Of a stretch of 64,000 nt of DNA, positions 21,952 to 34,005 are shown in pieces. This stretch comes from Rhodanobacter sp. C05 (GTDB lineage Bacteria; Pseudomonadota; Gammaproteobacteria; Xanthomonadales; Rhodanobacteraceae). The stretch covers positions 1 through 64,000 of the forward strand of contig NZ_MUNQ01000022.1 of NCBI RefSeq assembly GCF_002001165.1. The letters run 5' to 3'. Below the pieces are notes generated by a model, which worked only from the letters and a program-made list of their open reading frames with translations, had not been told where the DNA came from and did not search any database. The position numbers were made by a program, and so were the translations under genes. Numbering within the stretch: position 1 is the first letter of the stretch; every line of letters starts with the position of its first letter.

Positions 21952-22965
21952 CTACTGTGCCAGCTCGCGTACCACCACGGTGGCATAGGCCCCGGCCGGC
22001 AATTCGAACGACAGCTCCAGCGCATCGTGGCCCAGCCAGCGCCACTTCAGATCCTTGGGCAGCAGACGCAAGGGACGACGTTCCTGATCCATGCGCGCCG
22101 CAGCCACGCCTTTGGCCAGATCACTGAAGACAGCGCCAATCTCGCGCTCCAGCACACCGGCTTCGCCCTGCGTCGGTGGCTCACCCTGCCCCCACAACGG
22201 ACCGGAGGGATGGATGTCCGCACGCGCCAATCGTTCGGCCAGCACCTCGGTAAATGGTTCCGGCCCGAACCACGAACGTGAACCGGCCAGCGACCAGATC
22301 TCGCCATCCAGCGGCTTGTCCCACGCATCGCGCTCGACCCGCACTGCCAGCACGCTGTTGAAGATCTGCGAACGTGCGGCCGACAGCAGGAACGAACGCT
22401 TGTCGCGCTCGACCCGACGCCCGGCAAACATCGCCCGCGCCTGCGCCACGTTGCCGCCTTCGCGACCGAAGCGCTGCTCGCCGTAGTAGTTCGGCACACC
22501 GCGCGCGGATATCTGCCGCAGCACTTGCTCGGCCGCATCACGGTCGCCCTGCACTCCGCGCAGAACCAGCACGAAGCGGTTGCCACGCAACGCGCCGCGC
22601 TTCAGCTTGCGCGAATGCCGTGTCGCCGCCAGTACCTTTACGTCTGCATGTGGAAACGCCGACCAGTCCGGATCGGGCTTGCCAGCCAGCTGCACCGAGA
22701 ACGTCTGCCGGCTGACCGCATGGCGATCCTTCAGCCCGGCATAACCGACTGCGACCTGCGATACGCCGGCAAACTTCGCCAGCTCGCGTGCTACCCAGTC
22801 GGTGTTCGCACCGCGCTTCTCCACCCACAACAGCGCGTGCTCGCCTTGGCCATCGGCGTCGTAGCCAAGAATCTCATCAACCTGGAAATCCTCCGGCGAG
22901 GCGCGCAGCTGGCCGCGCAGTGGCGGGCCACCGTGGGCGAATGGCAAGGTCAACGAATCAGGCAT
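21952..22965 (-). CDS. truD: tRNA pseudouridine(13) synthase TruD
   Basis: Converts U13 of tRNA-Glu to pseudouridine. The 337-residue protein starts at MPDSLTLPFAHGGPP, not the longer reading from 22992. The catalytic aspartate is D80 in GYAGLKDRHA, the same residue number as in E. coli. KRGANTDWVA, GVPNYYGEQRFG and SQIFN are family blocks, and the insertion domain is present. truD normally sits next to ispF; here a four-gene cassette lies upstream. Confidence 0.95.
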   Translation of the reverse strand: MPDSLTLPFAHGGPPLRGQLRASPEDFQVDEILGYDADGQGEHALLWVEKRGANTDWVARELAKFAGVSQVAVGYAGLKDRHAVSRQTFSVQLAGKPDPDWSAFPHADVKVLAATRHSRKLKRGALRGNRFVLVLRGVQGDRDAAEQVLRQISARGVPNYYGEQRFGREGGNVAQARAMFAGRRVERDKRSFLLSAARSQIFNSVLAVRVERDAWDKPLDGEIWSLAGSRSWFGPEPFTEVLAERLARADIHPSGPLWGQGEPPTQGEAGVLEREIGAVFSDLAKGVAAARMDQERRPLRLLPKDLKWRWLGHDALELSFELPAGAYATVVVRELAQ

Positions 22966-23055
22966 GCGGCATATTCCGGCTGAGCGAACCATCGCCAGTG
23001 CTGGTGGTAATCGGATAACGAAGGATGTTCCAGCCCGGAACCCACGTATTCTTGC

Positions 23056-23871
23056 CTAGTCGTTGACCGAAAGCACCATGATCGGGTCGGCGATCTTCTC
23101 TGGAGCGATTTCCTGATCCAGCGGCAGCACAGCCGTACCGATCGCGAAGAATTCGATCACATGGGTTTGCCAGCCGTGGCTGCCCTCATGGATGTCCACG
23201 CCAACCACACCTTCCGCCTTCGCCGCTGAGGCTTCGTGCTGCATGCGTTCGATGGCGATTTCGCGCGCCTCGTACATCGCCGAGGTGAAGTTCTCCAACT
23301 CGACGTTCTGTCCGGTCGAGCCCATCGCGGCAAACATGCCGCGGTGAGCGACGTGATACACGCACGAACCCATCACCATCTCCACCGGCCGGTAGCCTGA
23401 ATGCAGCAGTGACCAGAAATCCTGCCCGGAGAGATCGGAGGTGAACGGGCCGCCGTCGTGAGCACGGAATCCCTTGTGGCCATCGCCATGCACCACGCCG
23501 GTGCCGATGGCGATGAATTCGAGCAGATTTTCATCCCACTCGAGCCGCTTGATGGTCAGCTTGACGCCGACGATGCCATCCGCGTTCATCGCCTGCGCCT
23601 CGGCGCGCATGCGTGCCATCGCCAGTTCACGGGCGTGATACATCGCCTTCGACAGTACCTGCAGCTCCTCGTTCTTCTTCCAGCTGCCGTACTGGATGCC
23701 GACGTGATAGACGCAGGTGCCAACGCACAAGCCGATCGGCTCGAAGCCGGCCTTGCGCACTAGCAGGAACTCATTGACGCTGAAATCCGAGGTGAACACG
23801 CCAGTCGAATGGGCGGACGAACGCAGACCCTTCAAGCGCTCTTGCGCGTAGGCTGGAATTTGGCTGGACAT
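23056..23871 (-). CDS. tandem YbjQ-like domain protein
   Basis: 271 residues without signal peptide or membrane segment. It holds two copies of a YbjQ-like (PF01906-type) domain, roughly 20-130 and 145-255. Each begins FTSD(F/L)S, has a GTCVYHV or GSCVYHV strand, the helix pattern (M)Y.ARE(L/I)A..RM with a following alanine-rich segment, G(I/V)VGV, and a closing EF(I/F)AIGT. E. coli YbjQ shows the same KAREIA...GADAVVG...GTAV order. YbjQ proteins form homopentamers of unclear function. It starts 2 bp after the stop of the next paralogue and is the last gene of the cassette, 90 bp before truD. Confidence 0.8.
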   Translation of the reverse strand: MSSQIPAYAQERLKGLRSSAHSTGVFTSDFSVNEFLLVRKAGFEPIGLCVGTCVYHVGIQYGSWKKNEELQVLSKAMYHARELAMARMRAEAQAMNADGIVGVKLTIKRLEWDENLLEFIAIGTGVVHGDGHKGFRAHDGGPFTSDLSGQDFWSLLHSGYRPVEMVMGSCVYHVAHRGMFAAMGSTGQNVELENFTSAMYEAREIAIERMQHEASAAKAEGVVGVDIHEGSHGWQTHVIEFFAIGTAVLPLDQEIAPEKIADPIMVLSVND

Positions 23872-23873
23872 AT

Positions 23874-24845
23874 TCAGATCGCTCCCTCTTCATCATTGGA
23901 ATAATAGGCTTGGTGATGGCGCGTCGTGCCGGTGAGCGGTGTCTTCCCCGCGTGGATATCGACGACCATCTTGAACTCCTGCGCCGACACCGTATCGCCG
24001 GAACGGCCATGGTCACGTACATACCCTTGCGAGCCCTGCGTGCGCGGCACATCGACCACGGTGGCAACGACAATGTGCCTGCCCAGATATTGTGTGGGTT
24101 GCTTGTCGACCTCGCGCTCAAACATCTGGCTGAAATTGATGTGTGCCAGCACGCCATTGCCCTGGCTCGCGGCATGCTTGCGCAATTCCGCATGCGCTCG
24201 TTGACGTACTGTTTCCCACAGCTGGCTCAACGGCCGCGATTCGACATTGCCCATCCAGGTCATCTTCGCGCCGTTGCGCCAGTCGGTCATCCATTCGTAA
24301 TGCGCACCGATCGCGATGCCGGTCGGTACGATGTCGGCGGCGAGCAGCTTGACGAATTCCAGCGCCGGCACCGTGGCGATGATCGGCTGGTCGCTGGGCG
24401 GCAGGCCGTCGACCTTGACCGCCGTGCCTACCAGGGTGAAATCCATGCTGTCCTTAACAGCAAGCGCGATGCTGCGCATTTTCACGTCGACCACGGCATT
24501 TGCGCCGCACGCGCGCGCTTCCGCACGCAGACGCTGCAGCGCCGCCTCCCAACCTTGCGCATGGCCCTGCGTCCACGACCAGCCGTAATGCAGCCAGCAC
24601 GTTGCTGAGATCGCCGCGATCGGTTTCAAACCGTGCGAGCGTGCGATCAACAGCTCTGCCGGCGTCAACGTGGCAAGCCACGGCTGCTTGCCGGTGCGTG
24701 CTTGCTCGAGGCGAGTGGCGATGTCCGAAGGAACACGACCGCCACGCAGCGATTGCTGGATATCTGCCTGCCGCTGTACCGAGGCTTCTTTCGCTGCCCG
24801 GGTTTCCGGATCACTGCCTTGCTTGAGCCAATCGAAAAGCCCCAT
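23874..24845 (-). CDS. second YbjQ-like tandem-domain protein
   Basis: 323 residues starting at MGLFDWLKQG after a good AGGAG; the longer reading from 25103 runs through the neighbouring gene and is rejected. An amphipathic N-terminus is followed by two YbjQ-like units. The first covers about 55-150 (ATCWLHYGWSWTQ, LQRLRAEARACGANAVVDV, FTLVGTAVKV). The second covers about 165-285 (IAIGAHYEWMTD, TVRQRAHAELRKHAASQGNG, VVATVVDV). The second copy is more diverged than those in the downstream paralogue. It sits between the 124-aa orphan and the other YbjQ protein with gaps of 25 and 2 bp. Function unknown. Confidence 0.75.
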   Translation of the reverse strand: MGLFDWLKQGSDPETRAAKEASVQRQADIQQSLRGGRVPSDIATRLEQARTGKQPWLATLTPAELLIARSHGLKPIAAISATCWLHYGWSWTQGHAQGWEAALQRLRAEARACGANAVVDVKMRSIALAVKDSMDFTLVGTAVKVDGLPPSDQPIIATVPALEFVKLLAADIVPTGIAIGAHYEWMTDWRNGAKMTWMGNVESRPLSQLWETVRQRAHAELRKHAASQGNGVLAHINFSQMFEREVDKQPTQYLGRHIVVATVVDVPRTQGSQGYVRDHGRSGDTVSAQEFKMVVDIHAGKTPLTGTTRHHQAYYSNDEEGAI

Positions 24846-24870
24846 CCTGTTTTCTCCTAGCCCGTTTTCC

Positions 24871-25245
24871 CTAGCTGGCCATGAAGGCCGACAGCGACTG
24901 CGCCAGCCGCTTCGCATGTTCCGATGCCTTCTGCGTTTCAGCCGACAGCGTGGCGAACCATTCAGCGGGATCGATCGTCTTCGTGCTGATTGCGATGTCG
25001 CGCACGACCATCGCGATACTCGCCTTGAGCCGACCGTTGACCAGTTCGAGCATGTAGCGGTTCTGCTCCATCTCGACCGAAACGCCGGTGGTCTTCGTCG
25101 CACGCGAAAACAAGCCCTTGTGTTTCTGGATCGTCACCCGTTCCGGCATTGCTTCGTGCAGCCGCAGCGCGAAGGCGTGCAGGTTGCTTTCCGCGTCCGA
25201 CTGAAAGCGCCGCAGCCATGCCGCCTGCGTATCGAATCCGTCCAC
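24871..25245 (-). CDS. orphan 124-aa protein of the TelA/YbjQ cassette
   Basis: Not recognised. 124 residues, predicted mostly alpha/beta and soluble, with no signal or membrane segment. It is rich in Arg/Lys and Glu near the middle (ERVTIQKHKGLFSRATKTTG) and has a helical C-terminus (AETQKASEHAKRLAQSL). It is placed 16 bp after the TelA-like gene and 25 bp before the YbjQ-like gene, so it is a full member of the operon. It could be an adaptor between the TelA coiled coil and the YbjQ-domain proteins; this rests only on position. Confidence 0.7.
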   Translation of the reverse strand: MDGFDTQAAWLRRFQSDAESNLHAFALRLHEAMPERVTIQKHKGLFSRATKTTGVSVEMEQNRYMLELVNGRLKASIAMVVRDIAISTKTIDPAEWFATLSAETQKASEHAKRLAQSLSAFMAS

Positions 25246-25261
25246 TCGTACCCCCTATCGC

Positions 25262-26533
25262 TCAATGCAGAGCGGTTTGCTCAAATGCTCGCAGACTCAC
25301 GCCCTGCATACCCTTGACCAGTCGATTGCGCACTTCGGCCAGCTTGGCCTCGCGCTCGCGGTCACCGGCTGCAACCTCCCGCTCGATGTCGAGCACCTCG
25401 TGCATGGTGCGCACAGTTTCATCCGCTACCTGAGCCAGCACATCGATATTCCGCTGATCTCCGCCAAGGCTGCGGGCCGCCGTGGTCGCTGCATCGTGCG
25501 CTCCCTTGGACGCGAGCAGCGTGATCTGCCGGCTCGCCTCGTCCAGCTTTTCCGATTCATCGGCCACATTGCGCAATTGCACCTGCACCACCGCCTGCGA
25601 GGCCACCGCCATCAGACGTGGAATGACCACCAGCATGCCGTTGGACACCTTCATCATGCGTGTCTCGGCCGCTTTGCGGTTCTGCCCGATGATCGGGATC
25701 AGCATCGCCGAACCGACCAAGCTTTCGCGCATTTCGGCCACCTTGCCACGGAAATTCGCCAGCGCACCGCGAAATTCCAGCACATCGGCCGCATCACCCG
25801 GGTCGCCCGTCTGCATTGCATGCTGACGCAATACCTCGACTTCGTCTTCGCCACGGTCCAGTGCGATCTGACCGGCAGCAATTTCGATCTTAAGCTGGTG
25901 CAAGCTGCCACGAATGGCCTGGGCCTGCTGATCGAGCAGCTCGATGGTGACGCCGAGATCAGCCTTGGTCTTGCGCGCCTTGGCCTGCTCGGTATCCATC
26001 AGATCGAGGAACTGTTTGCGATTTTCCTGGAAACCCTTGAATGCTGTGTGCGCATCGGCCACCGCACCCAGCAGCTTGCCGAACAAGCCTGAGCGCGCCG
26101 TTGTCTTGCCGCCGGCTTCGGCCTGCAAATCCTGAATGCGCAGGATCTTCACGCCATCGATTACCGCCGCAGCAATCCGTCCGACCTCGCCAGCATCGCC
26201 CATGCGCACGCCCGTCAGCAGTTGGCGCGATGCGTCGCTGATGCCAGCCAGCACATCGTCACCATGCTGCAGCAGCGAGTTGGTCTTGCGGAAATCGATG
26301 CGCTGCGCCGACTGGTTCGCAGCGGCGAGCTCGTCCGGATTCAGGTTGGCGATCTCGACCAGCCGCTCCAGACGCGGCTGCGCGACCAAGCGCGGATCGT
26401 CCGCGGCGGCCATTGTTTTATCGGTGTCTGTCGACAGCGACGTGGACGCCGAGGGCATGGGTGCCGGTGTCGCCGGTCCCAAATCATCTATCGTCGACAG
26501 ATCAAGCGGCTTGTTCTCAGGCGTAACCGGCAT
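25262..26533 (-). CDS. TelA/YaaN-family toxic-anion-resistance protein
   Basis: 423 residues from MPVTPENKPLD, preceded by GGAGG, which rules out the upstream ATG at 26602. A disordered N-terminal 60 residues is followed by an almost entirely helical protein with long coiled-coil stretches. The block MRESLVGSAMLIPIIGQNRKAAE and the helices after it match the TelA family layout, in which a long helix is followed by a Q-rich conserved segment. TelA proteins are linked to tellurite resistance and occur near ter-type stress systems; the mechanism is unknown. It is the first gene of a four-gene cassette, 133 bp downstream of ispF. Confidence 0.8.
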   Translation of the reverse strand: MPVTPENKPLDLSTIDDLGPATPAPMPSASTSLSTDTDKTMAAADDPRLVAQPRLERLVEIANLNPDELAAANQSAQRIDFRKTNSLLQHGDDVLAGISDASRQLLTGVRMGDAGEVGRIAAAVIDGVKILRIQDLQAEAGGKTTARSGLFGKLLGAVADAHTAFKGFQENRKQFLDLMDTEQAKARKTKADLGVTIELLDQQAQAIRGSLHQLKIEIAAGQIALDRGEDEVEVLRQHAMQTGDPGDAADVLEFRGALANFRGKVAEMRESLVGSAMLIPIIGQNRKAAETRMMKVSNGMLVVIPRLMAVASQAVVQVQLRNVADESEKLDEASRQITLLASKGAHDAATTAARSLGGDQRNIDVLAQVADETVRTMHEVLDIEREVAAGDREREAKLAEVRNRLVKGMQGVSLRAFEQTALH

Positions 26534-26666
26534 GGCGTGTGGCCTCCGTGGCAATACAAACGGCAGTTGACATTCGACCAGACCCAAACCGGTCGCTATC
26601 ACGACCCTACGAGGTCATCGGGTTGGCATCGAATCTTACTCATGATCGACTTCGGCGCCAGCTACG

Positions 26667-27137
26667 TTATATCAGCAGCACCACGGCATAGGCCGCAATA
26701 CCTTCGCCGCGACCTGTGAAGCCGAGCTTCTCACTGGTGGTGGCCTTGATGCTGACCTGCCCGATATCGCAGTGCAGATCGGCAGCCAGGTTTTCGCGTA
26801 TTGCCTGTGCATGCGGACCGACCTTTGGAAGCTCGCACACCACAGTGACATCCAGATTGCCGAGCGTGCAGCCGTGCTGCGCCATCAGCATTGCCGCATG
26901 GCGCAGGAACTGGCGGCTGTCGGCGTGGCGCCAGCGTTCGTCGCTGGGCGGGAAATGGGTGCCGATATCACCCAGCGCCAGCGCACCGAAGATCGCGTCG
27001 CACAACGCGTGGATCACCACGTCACCGTCCGAATGCGCAACCACCCCACGATGATGTGGCACACGCACGCCGCCGAGCGTGACATGATCGCCCTCACCAA
27101 ACGCGTGCACGTCGAAACCCTGACCTATGCGCATCAT
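26667..27137 (-). CDS. ispF: 2-C-methyl-D-erythritol 2,4-cyclodiphosphate synthase
   Basis: Fifth enzyme of the MEP isoprenoid pathway; it forms the cyclic diphosphate with release of CMP. It has 156 residues. The zinc ligands are in GFDVHAF (D and H) and the downstream H of ALCDAIFGA (VIHAL), HSDGD is the substrate loop, and [11 protein letters not shown] and [14 protein letters not shown] are the family signatures. Two adjacent ATGs are possible (27137 or 27134), overlapping the ispD stop by 4 or 1 bases. Confidence 0.97.
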   Translation of the reverse strand: MMRIGQGFDVHAFGEGDHVTLGGVRVPHHRGVVAHSDGDVVIHALCDAIFGALALGDIGTHFPPSDERWRHADSRQFLRHAAMLMAQHGCTLGNLDVTVVCELPKVGPHAQAIRENLAADLHCDIGQVSIKATTSEKLGFTGRGEGIAAYAVVLLI

Positions 27138-27829
27138 GCTGTCCTCGCAAGCAGGAACTCGGCCAGCGCGAAATCCGCCGCCGTGGTCACCTTGATATTG
27201 TCCTCGGCACCTTCGACCAGCAGCGGCGCGAAGCCAGCCTGCTCCATCGCCATCGCCTCGTCGCCGGGATTCACCCCGCGCCGCGCCGCGTCACGCAACG
27301 CCGCGGAGAGCGGGCCGCGACGGAACATCTGCGGCGTGAAGGCGCGCCAGCGCTGGTCGCGCGGCTCGGTCAATCCGCTGCGACCAGTGGTATCCGCGCG
27401 CTTCAATGTATCGCGCAATGGCGCACCCAGCAGACCGCCATCCACTGTGCTGGCCAGTCCGATCAACTTGCTTATATCGGCCAGCCGCACACAGGGCCTT
27501 GCGGCATCGTGGACCAGTACAAAATCATCCGCGCCCACGCTATCCGGCAACGCATTCAACCCGGCCAGGACCGAGTCACTGCGCTCGGCACCACCGACTG
27601 CCGTGAGTATCGGCTTGCCATGGAGTGTGGTCATGCCGGACCAATGCACATCCGTCGCCCCCAGCGTCACCAGCAGGCCGGCAATCTGCGGATGTGTGGC
27701 AAGCCGCTCCAGCGTGTGCTCGATCAGCGGACGTCCGCCGAGCGGCAGATATTGCTTGGGACAATCGCCACCAACCCGGGTGCCGCGCCCGGCCGCCGGC
27801 ACCACACACCACAGCAGCGGCGCGCTCAT
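27134..27829 (-). CDS. ispD: 2-C-methyl-D-erythritol 4-phosphate cytidylyltransferase
   Basis: Third MEP-pathway enzyme; it adds CMP to methylerythritol phosphate. It has 231 residues with the nucleotide-binding start [17 protein letters not shown], the substrate motif VHDAARPCV and the C-terminal [14 protein letters not shown]. It overlaps ftsB by 4 bp upstream and ispF downstream, giving the ftsB-ispD-ispF order common in gammaproteobacteria. Confidence 0.97.
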   Translation of the reverse strand: MSAPLLWCVVPAAGRGTRVGGDCPKQYLPLGGRPLIEHTLERLATHPQIAGLLVTLGATDVHWSGMTTLHGKPILTAVGGAERSDSVLAGLNALPDSVGADDFVLVHDAARPCVRLADISKLIGLASTVDGGLLGAPLRDTLKRADTTGRSGLTEPRDQRWRAFTPQMFRRGPLSAALRDAARRGVNPGDEAMAMEQAGFAPLLVEGAEDNIKVTTAADFALAEFLLARTA

Positions 27830-28158
27830 GGCGAACCGGTGGACGATGTCGCCGGTGACGGTGACGCGCTACCGGCGTTGGCCGGTGGCTCGACCACCTG
27901 ATAGAACGTCTCGCCTGGCTTGATCAGCCCCAGTTCGGTGCGCGCACGCGCCTCGACAGCCTGATCGCCGTGCTTGAGATCAAGCACATCGGCACCGACG
28001 GCCTGATTACGCTGCAGCAGCTTGGCATTGTCATCCGTCTGTTTCTTCACCGCCACGCGCAGGCTGTCCACTTCATGCATGCTGCCGCTGCCAGACCACA
28101 GCTTCAACTGCAGTCCGATCAGGATCAGGATCAGAACCAGGGCAATCCAGCGCAACAT
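27826..28158 (-). CDS. ftsB: cell division protein FtsB
   Basis: Bitopic division protein that forms the FtsQLB complex and controls FtsWI. It has 110 residues. An N-terminal membrane segment (residues 2-18, RWIALVLILILIGLQL) is followed by a periplasmic leucine-zipper coiled coil (about 28-65) and a Ser/Pro/Ala-rich tail. The motif ARTELGLIKPGE is typical. It lies 19 bp after eno and overlaps ispD by 4 bp. Confidence 0.93.
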   Translation of the reverse strand: MLRWIALVLILILIGLQLKLWSGSGSMHEVDSLRVAVKKQTDDNAKLLQRNQAVGADVLDLKHGDQAVEARARTELGLIKPGETFYQVVEPPANAGSASPSPATSSTGSP

Positions 28159-28177
28159 GGGGTGGCGATCTTCCCGT

Positions 28178-32062
<3,885 letters not shown>

Positions 32063-32186
32063 TTAGGCATTTTAGCTGCAGAAGCGTCCCGCTGCGAGAT
32101 GGCAGTGGATATTTCATCGTTTTGGTTCATGTCCACGGCCGCCACGGCGGATGAAACAGCGCTTGGTCGCCTGCTAGCATGACCGG

Positions 32187-33986
32187 ATGAACTCGCCCAT
32201 CCCCGCCCGTCTAGCCGCCCTGCGCGCGGCCATGCAGCAGCACGGCGTCGCTGCCGTACTTGTCCCCAGCGCCGATCCGCACCTGTCCGAGTACCTGCCC
32301 GAGCACTGGCAGGCACGGGCGTGGCTGTCCGGCTTCACCGGCTCGGCCGGCACCCTGGTCGTCACCCATGACCACGCCGGGCTGTGGACCGATTCGCGCT
32401 ACTTCTCGCAGGCCGAGCAGCAACTGGCCGGCAGCGGCATCACCCTGATGAAGTTGCGTGTGTCGCACGCCGCCGAGCATCTGGAATGGCTGCAGCAGCA
32501 TCTGCGCGACGACGAAGTACTGGCGGTGGCCGGCGACAGTGTGGCTCTGACCACCCAGCGACAGATCGAGCGCCGACTGGCCGAGACCGGCGCCACCCTG
32601 CGCACCGACCTGGATCTGCCCGGCGCGGTCTGGCCCGATCGCCCCGCCCTGCCGCAGGCGCCCGTGATCGAGCACGACCCGATCTATGCCTGCATTCCAC
32701 GCGGCGACAAATTCACTCGCCTGCGCAACGCGATGCGCAGGCACGGCGCCACCCATCACCTGCTGTCCAGCCTCGACGACATCGCCTGGCTGACCAACCT
32801 GCGCGGCAGCGACGTGGAGTGCAATCCGGTATTCCTCGCCCATCTGCTGGTGCAGCCTGGTGGCCGCGCCACCCTGTTCGTCAACCGCGCCAAGCTCAGC
32901 GATGCCCTGGTTGCCGCACTGGCCGCCGATGGCATCGGGATCGCCGACTACGCATCGATCAGCTCAGCCCTGAACGAGTTGGGCACACCCGACAACCTGC
33001 TGCTGGACAGCGGTCGGGTGGTCAGTGCGATCGCCGCGGCGATTGCACCAGCCGTCACGCGAATCGAGGCGGCCAACCCGAGCACCGCATTCAAGGCGGT
33101 CAAGAGCTCGGCCGAACTCGAGCACATCCGCGACGTGATGCGCCGTGACGGTGCCGCCCTGGCGCGCGGCTTTCGCCGGCTGGAACAGCGCCTCGCTGCC
33201 GGCATGACGGTAACCGAACTGGATGTCGACACCCTGCTGCACGAAGAACGCTCGGCCCAGCCGGGCTGGGTCGGCGAAAGCTTCGCCACCATCGCCGGCT
33301 ACCAGGCCAACGGCGCACTGCCGCATTATCGTGCCACCCCGGAGTCGCACAGCACACTGCAGACCGAGGGTCTGTTGCTGATCGATTCCGGTGGCCAGTA
33401 TCTCGGTGGCACCACCGACATCACTCGCGTAATGGCACTCGGCGAGACCACGCCGGAACAGCGACGCGACGCGACGCTGGTGATGAAAGGCATGATCGCG
33501 CTCTCGCGTGCCCGTTTCCCGAAAGGTGCCAGCGGCCCGCAACTGGATGCACTGGCGCGCGCGCCACTATGGGCCAGCGGCATGGATTACGGCCACGGCA
33601 CCGGCCATGGCGTGGGTTATTTCCTGAATGTGCACGAAGGTCCGCACGGCATCCGGCCACCGGTCGCCGGGGGTGCCTTGGTGGCGCTGGAACCGGGCAT
33701 GATCAGCTCGATCGAGCCAGGGCTGTACAAGCCAGGTCGTCACGGCATCCGTCATGAGAATCTGGTCGTGGTGATCGAAGCCGATCGCACCGAGTTCGGC
33801 GAGTTCAACGCGTTCGAGACACTGACCATGTGCCCGTTCGACCGCCGTGCCCTCGAACCGGGCTTGCTGAACCCGGAAGAGCGCGCCTGGCTGGACGACT
33901 ACCACGCCAACGTGCGCGCGGCGCTCAGTCCGCTGCTCGACGACGCCGACCTGGAATGGCTGAACCGGCACTGCGCGCCGTTGTAG
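32187..33986 (+). CDS. Xaa-Pro aminopeptidase (M24B, three-domain type)
   Basis: Cytosolic exopeptidase that removes N-terminal residues preceding proline. The 599-residue length and two N-terminal creatinase-like domains (about 1-150 and 160-310) match the eukaryotic XPNPEP1-like form and not the shorter E. coli PepP. The dinuclear metal ligands of the pita-bread domain are all present: D400, D411, H474, E510 and E524. HGTGHGVGYFLNVHEGP is the family signature. It is divergent from pyrG and convergent with the GGDEF-EAL gene, with 19 bp between. Confidence 0.93.
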   Translation: MNSPIPARLAALRAAMQQHGVAAVLVPSADPHLSEYLPEHWQARAWLSGFTGSAGTLVVTHDHAGLWTDSRYFSQAEQQLAGSGITLMKLRVSHAAEHLEWLQQHLRDDEVLAVAGDSVALTTQRQIERRLAETGATLRTDLDLPGAVWPDRPALPQAPVIEHDPIYACIPRGDKFTRLRNAMRRHGATHHLLSSLDDIAWLTNLRGSDVECNPVFLAHLLVQPGGRATLFVNRAKLSDALVAALAADGIGIADYASISSALNELGTPDNLLLDSGRVVSAIAAAIAPAVTRIEAANPSTAFKAVKSSAELEHIRDVMRRDGAALARGFRRLEQRLAAGMTVTELDVDTLLHEERSAQPGWVGESFATIAGYQANGALPHYRATPESHSTLQTEGLLLIDSGGQYLGGTTDITRVMALGETTPEQRRDATLVMKGMIALSRARFPKGASGPQLDALARAPLWASGMDYGHGTGHGVGYFLNVHEGPHGIRPPVAGGALVALEPGMISSIEPGLYKPGRHGIRHENLVVVIEADRTEFGEFNAFETLTMCPFDRRALEPGLLNPEERAWLDDYHANVRAALSPLLDDADLEWLNRHCAPL

Positions 33987-34005
33987 GCGACAGCAACGAC
34001 GGCGC

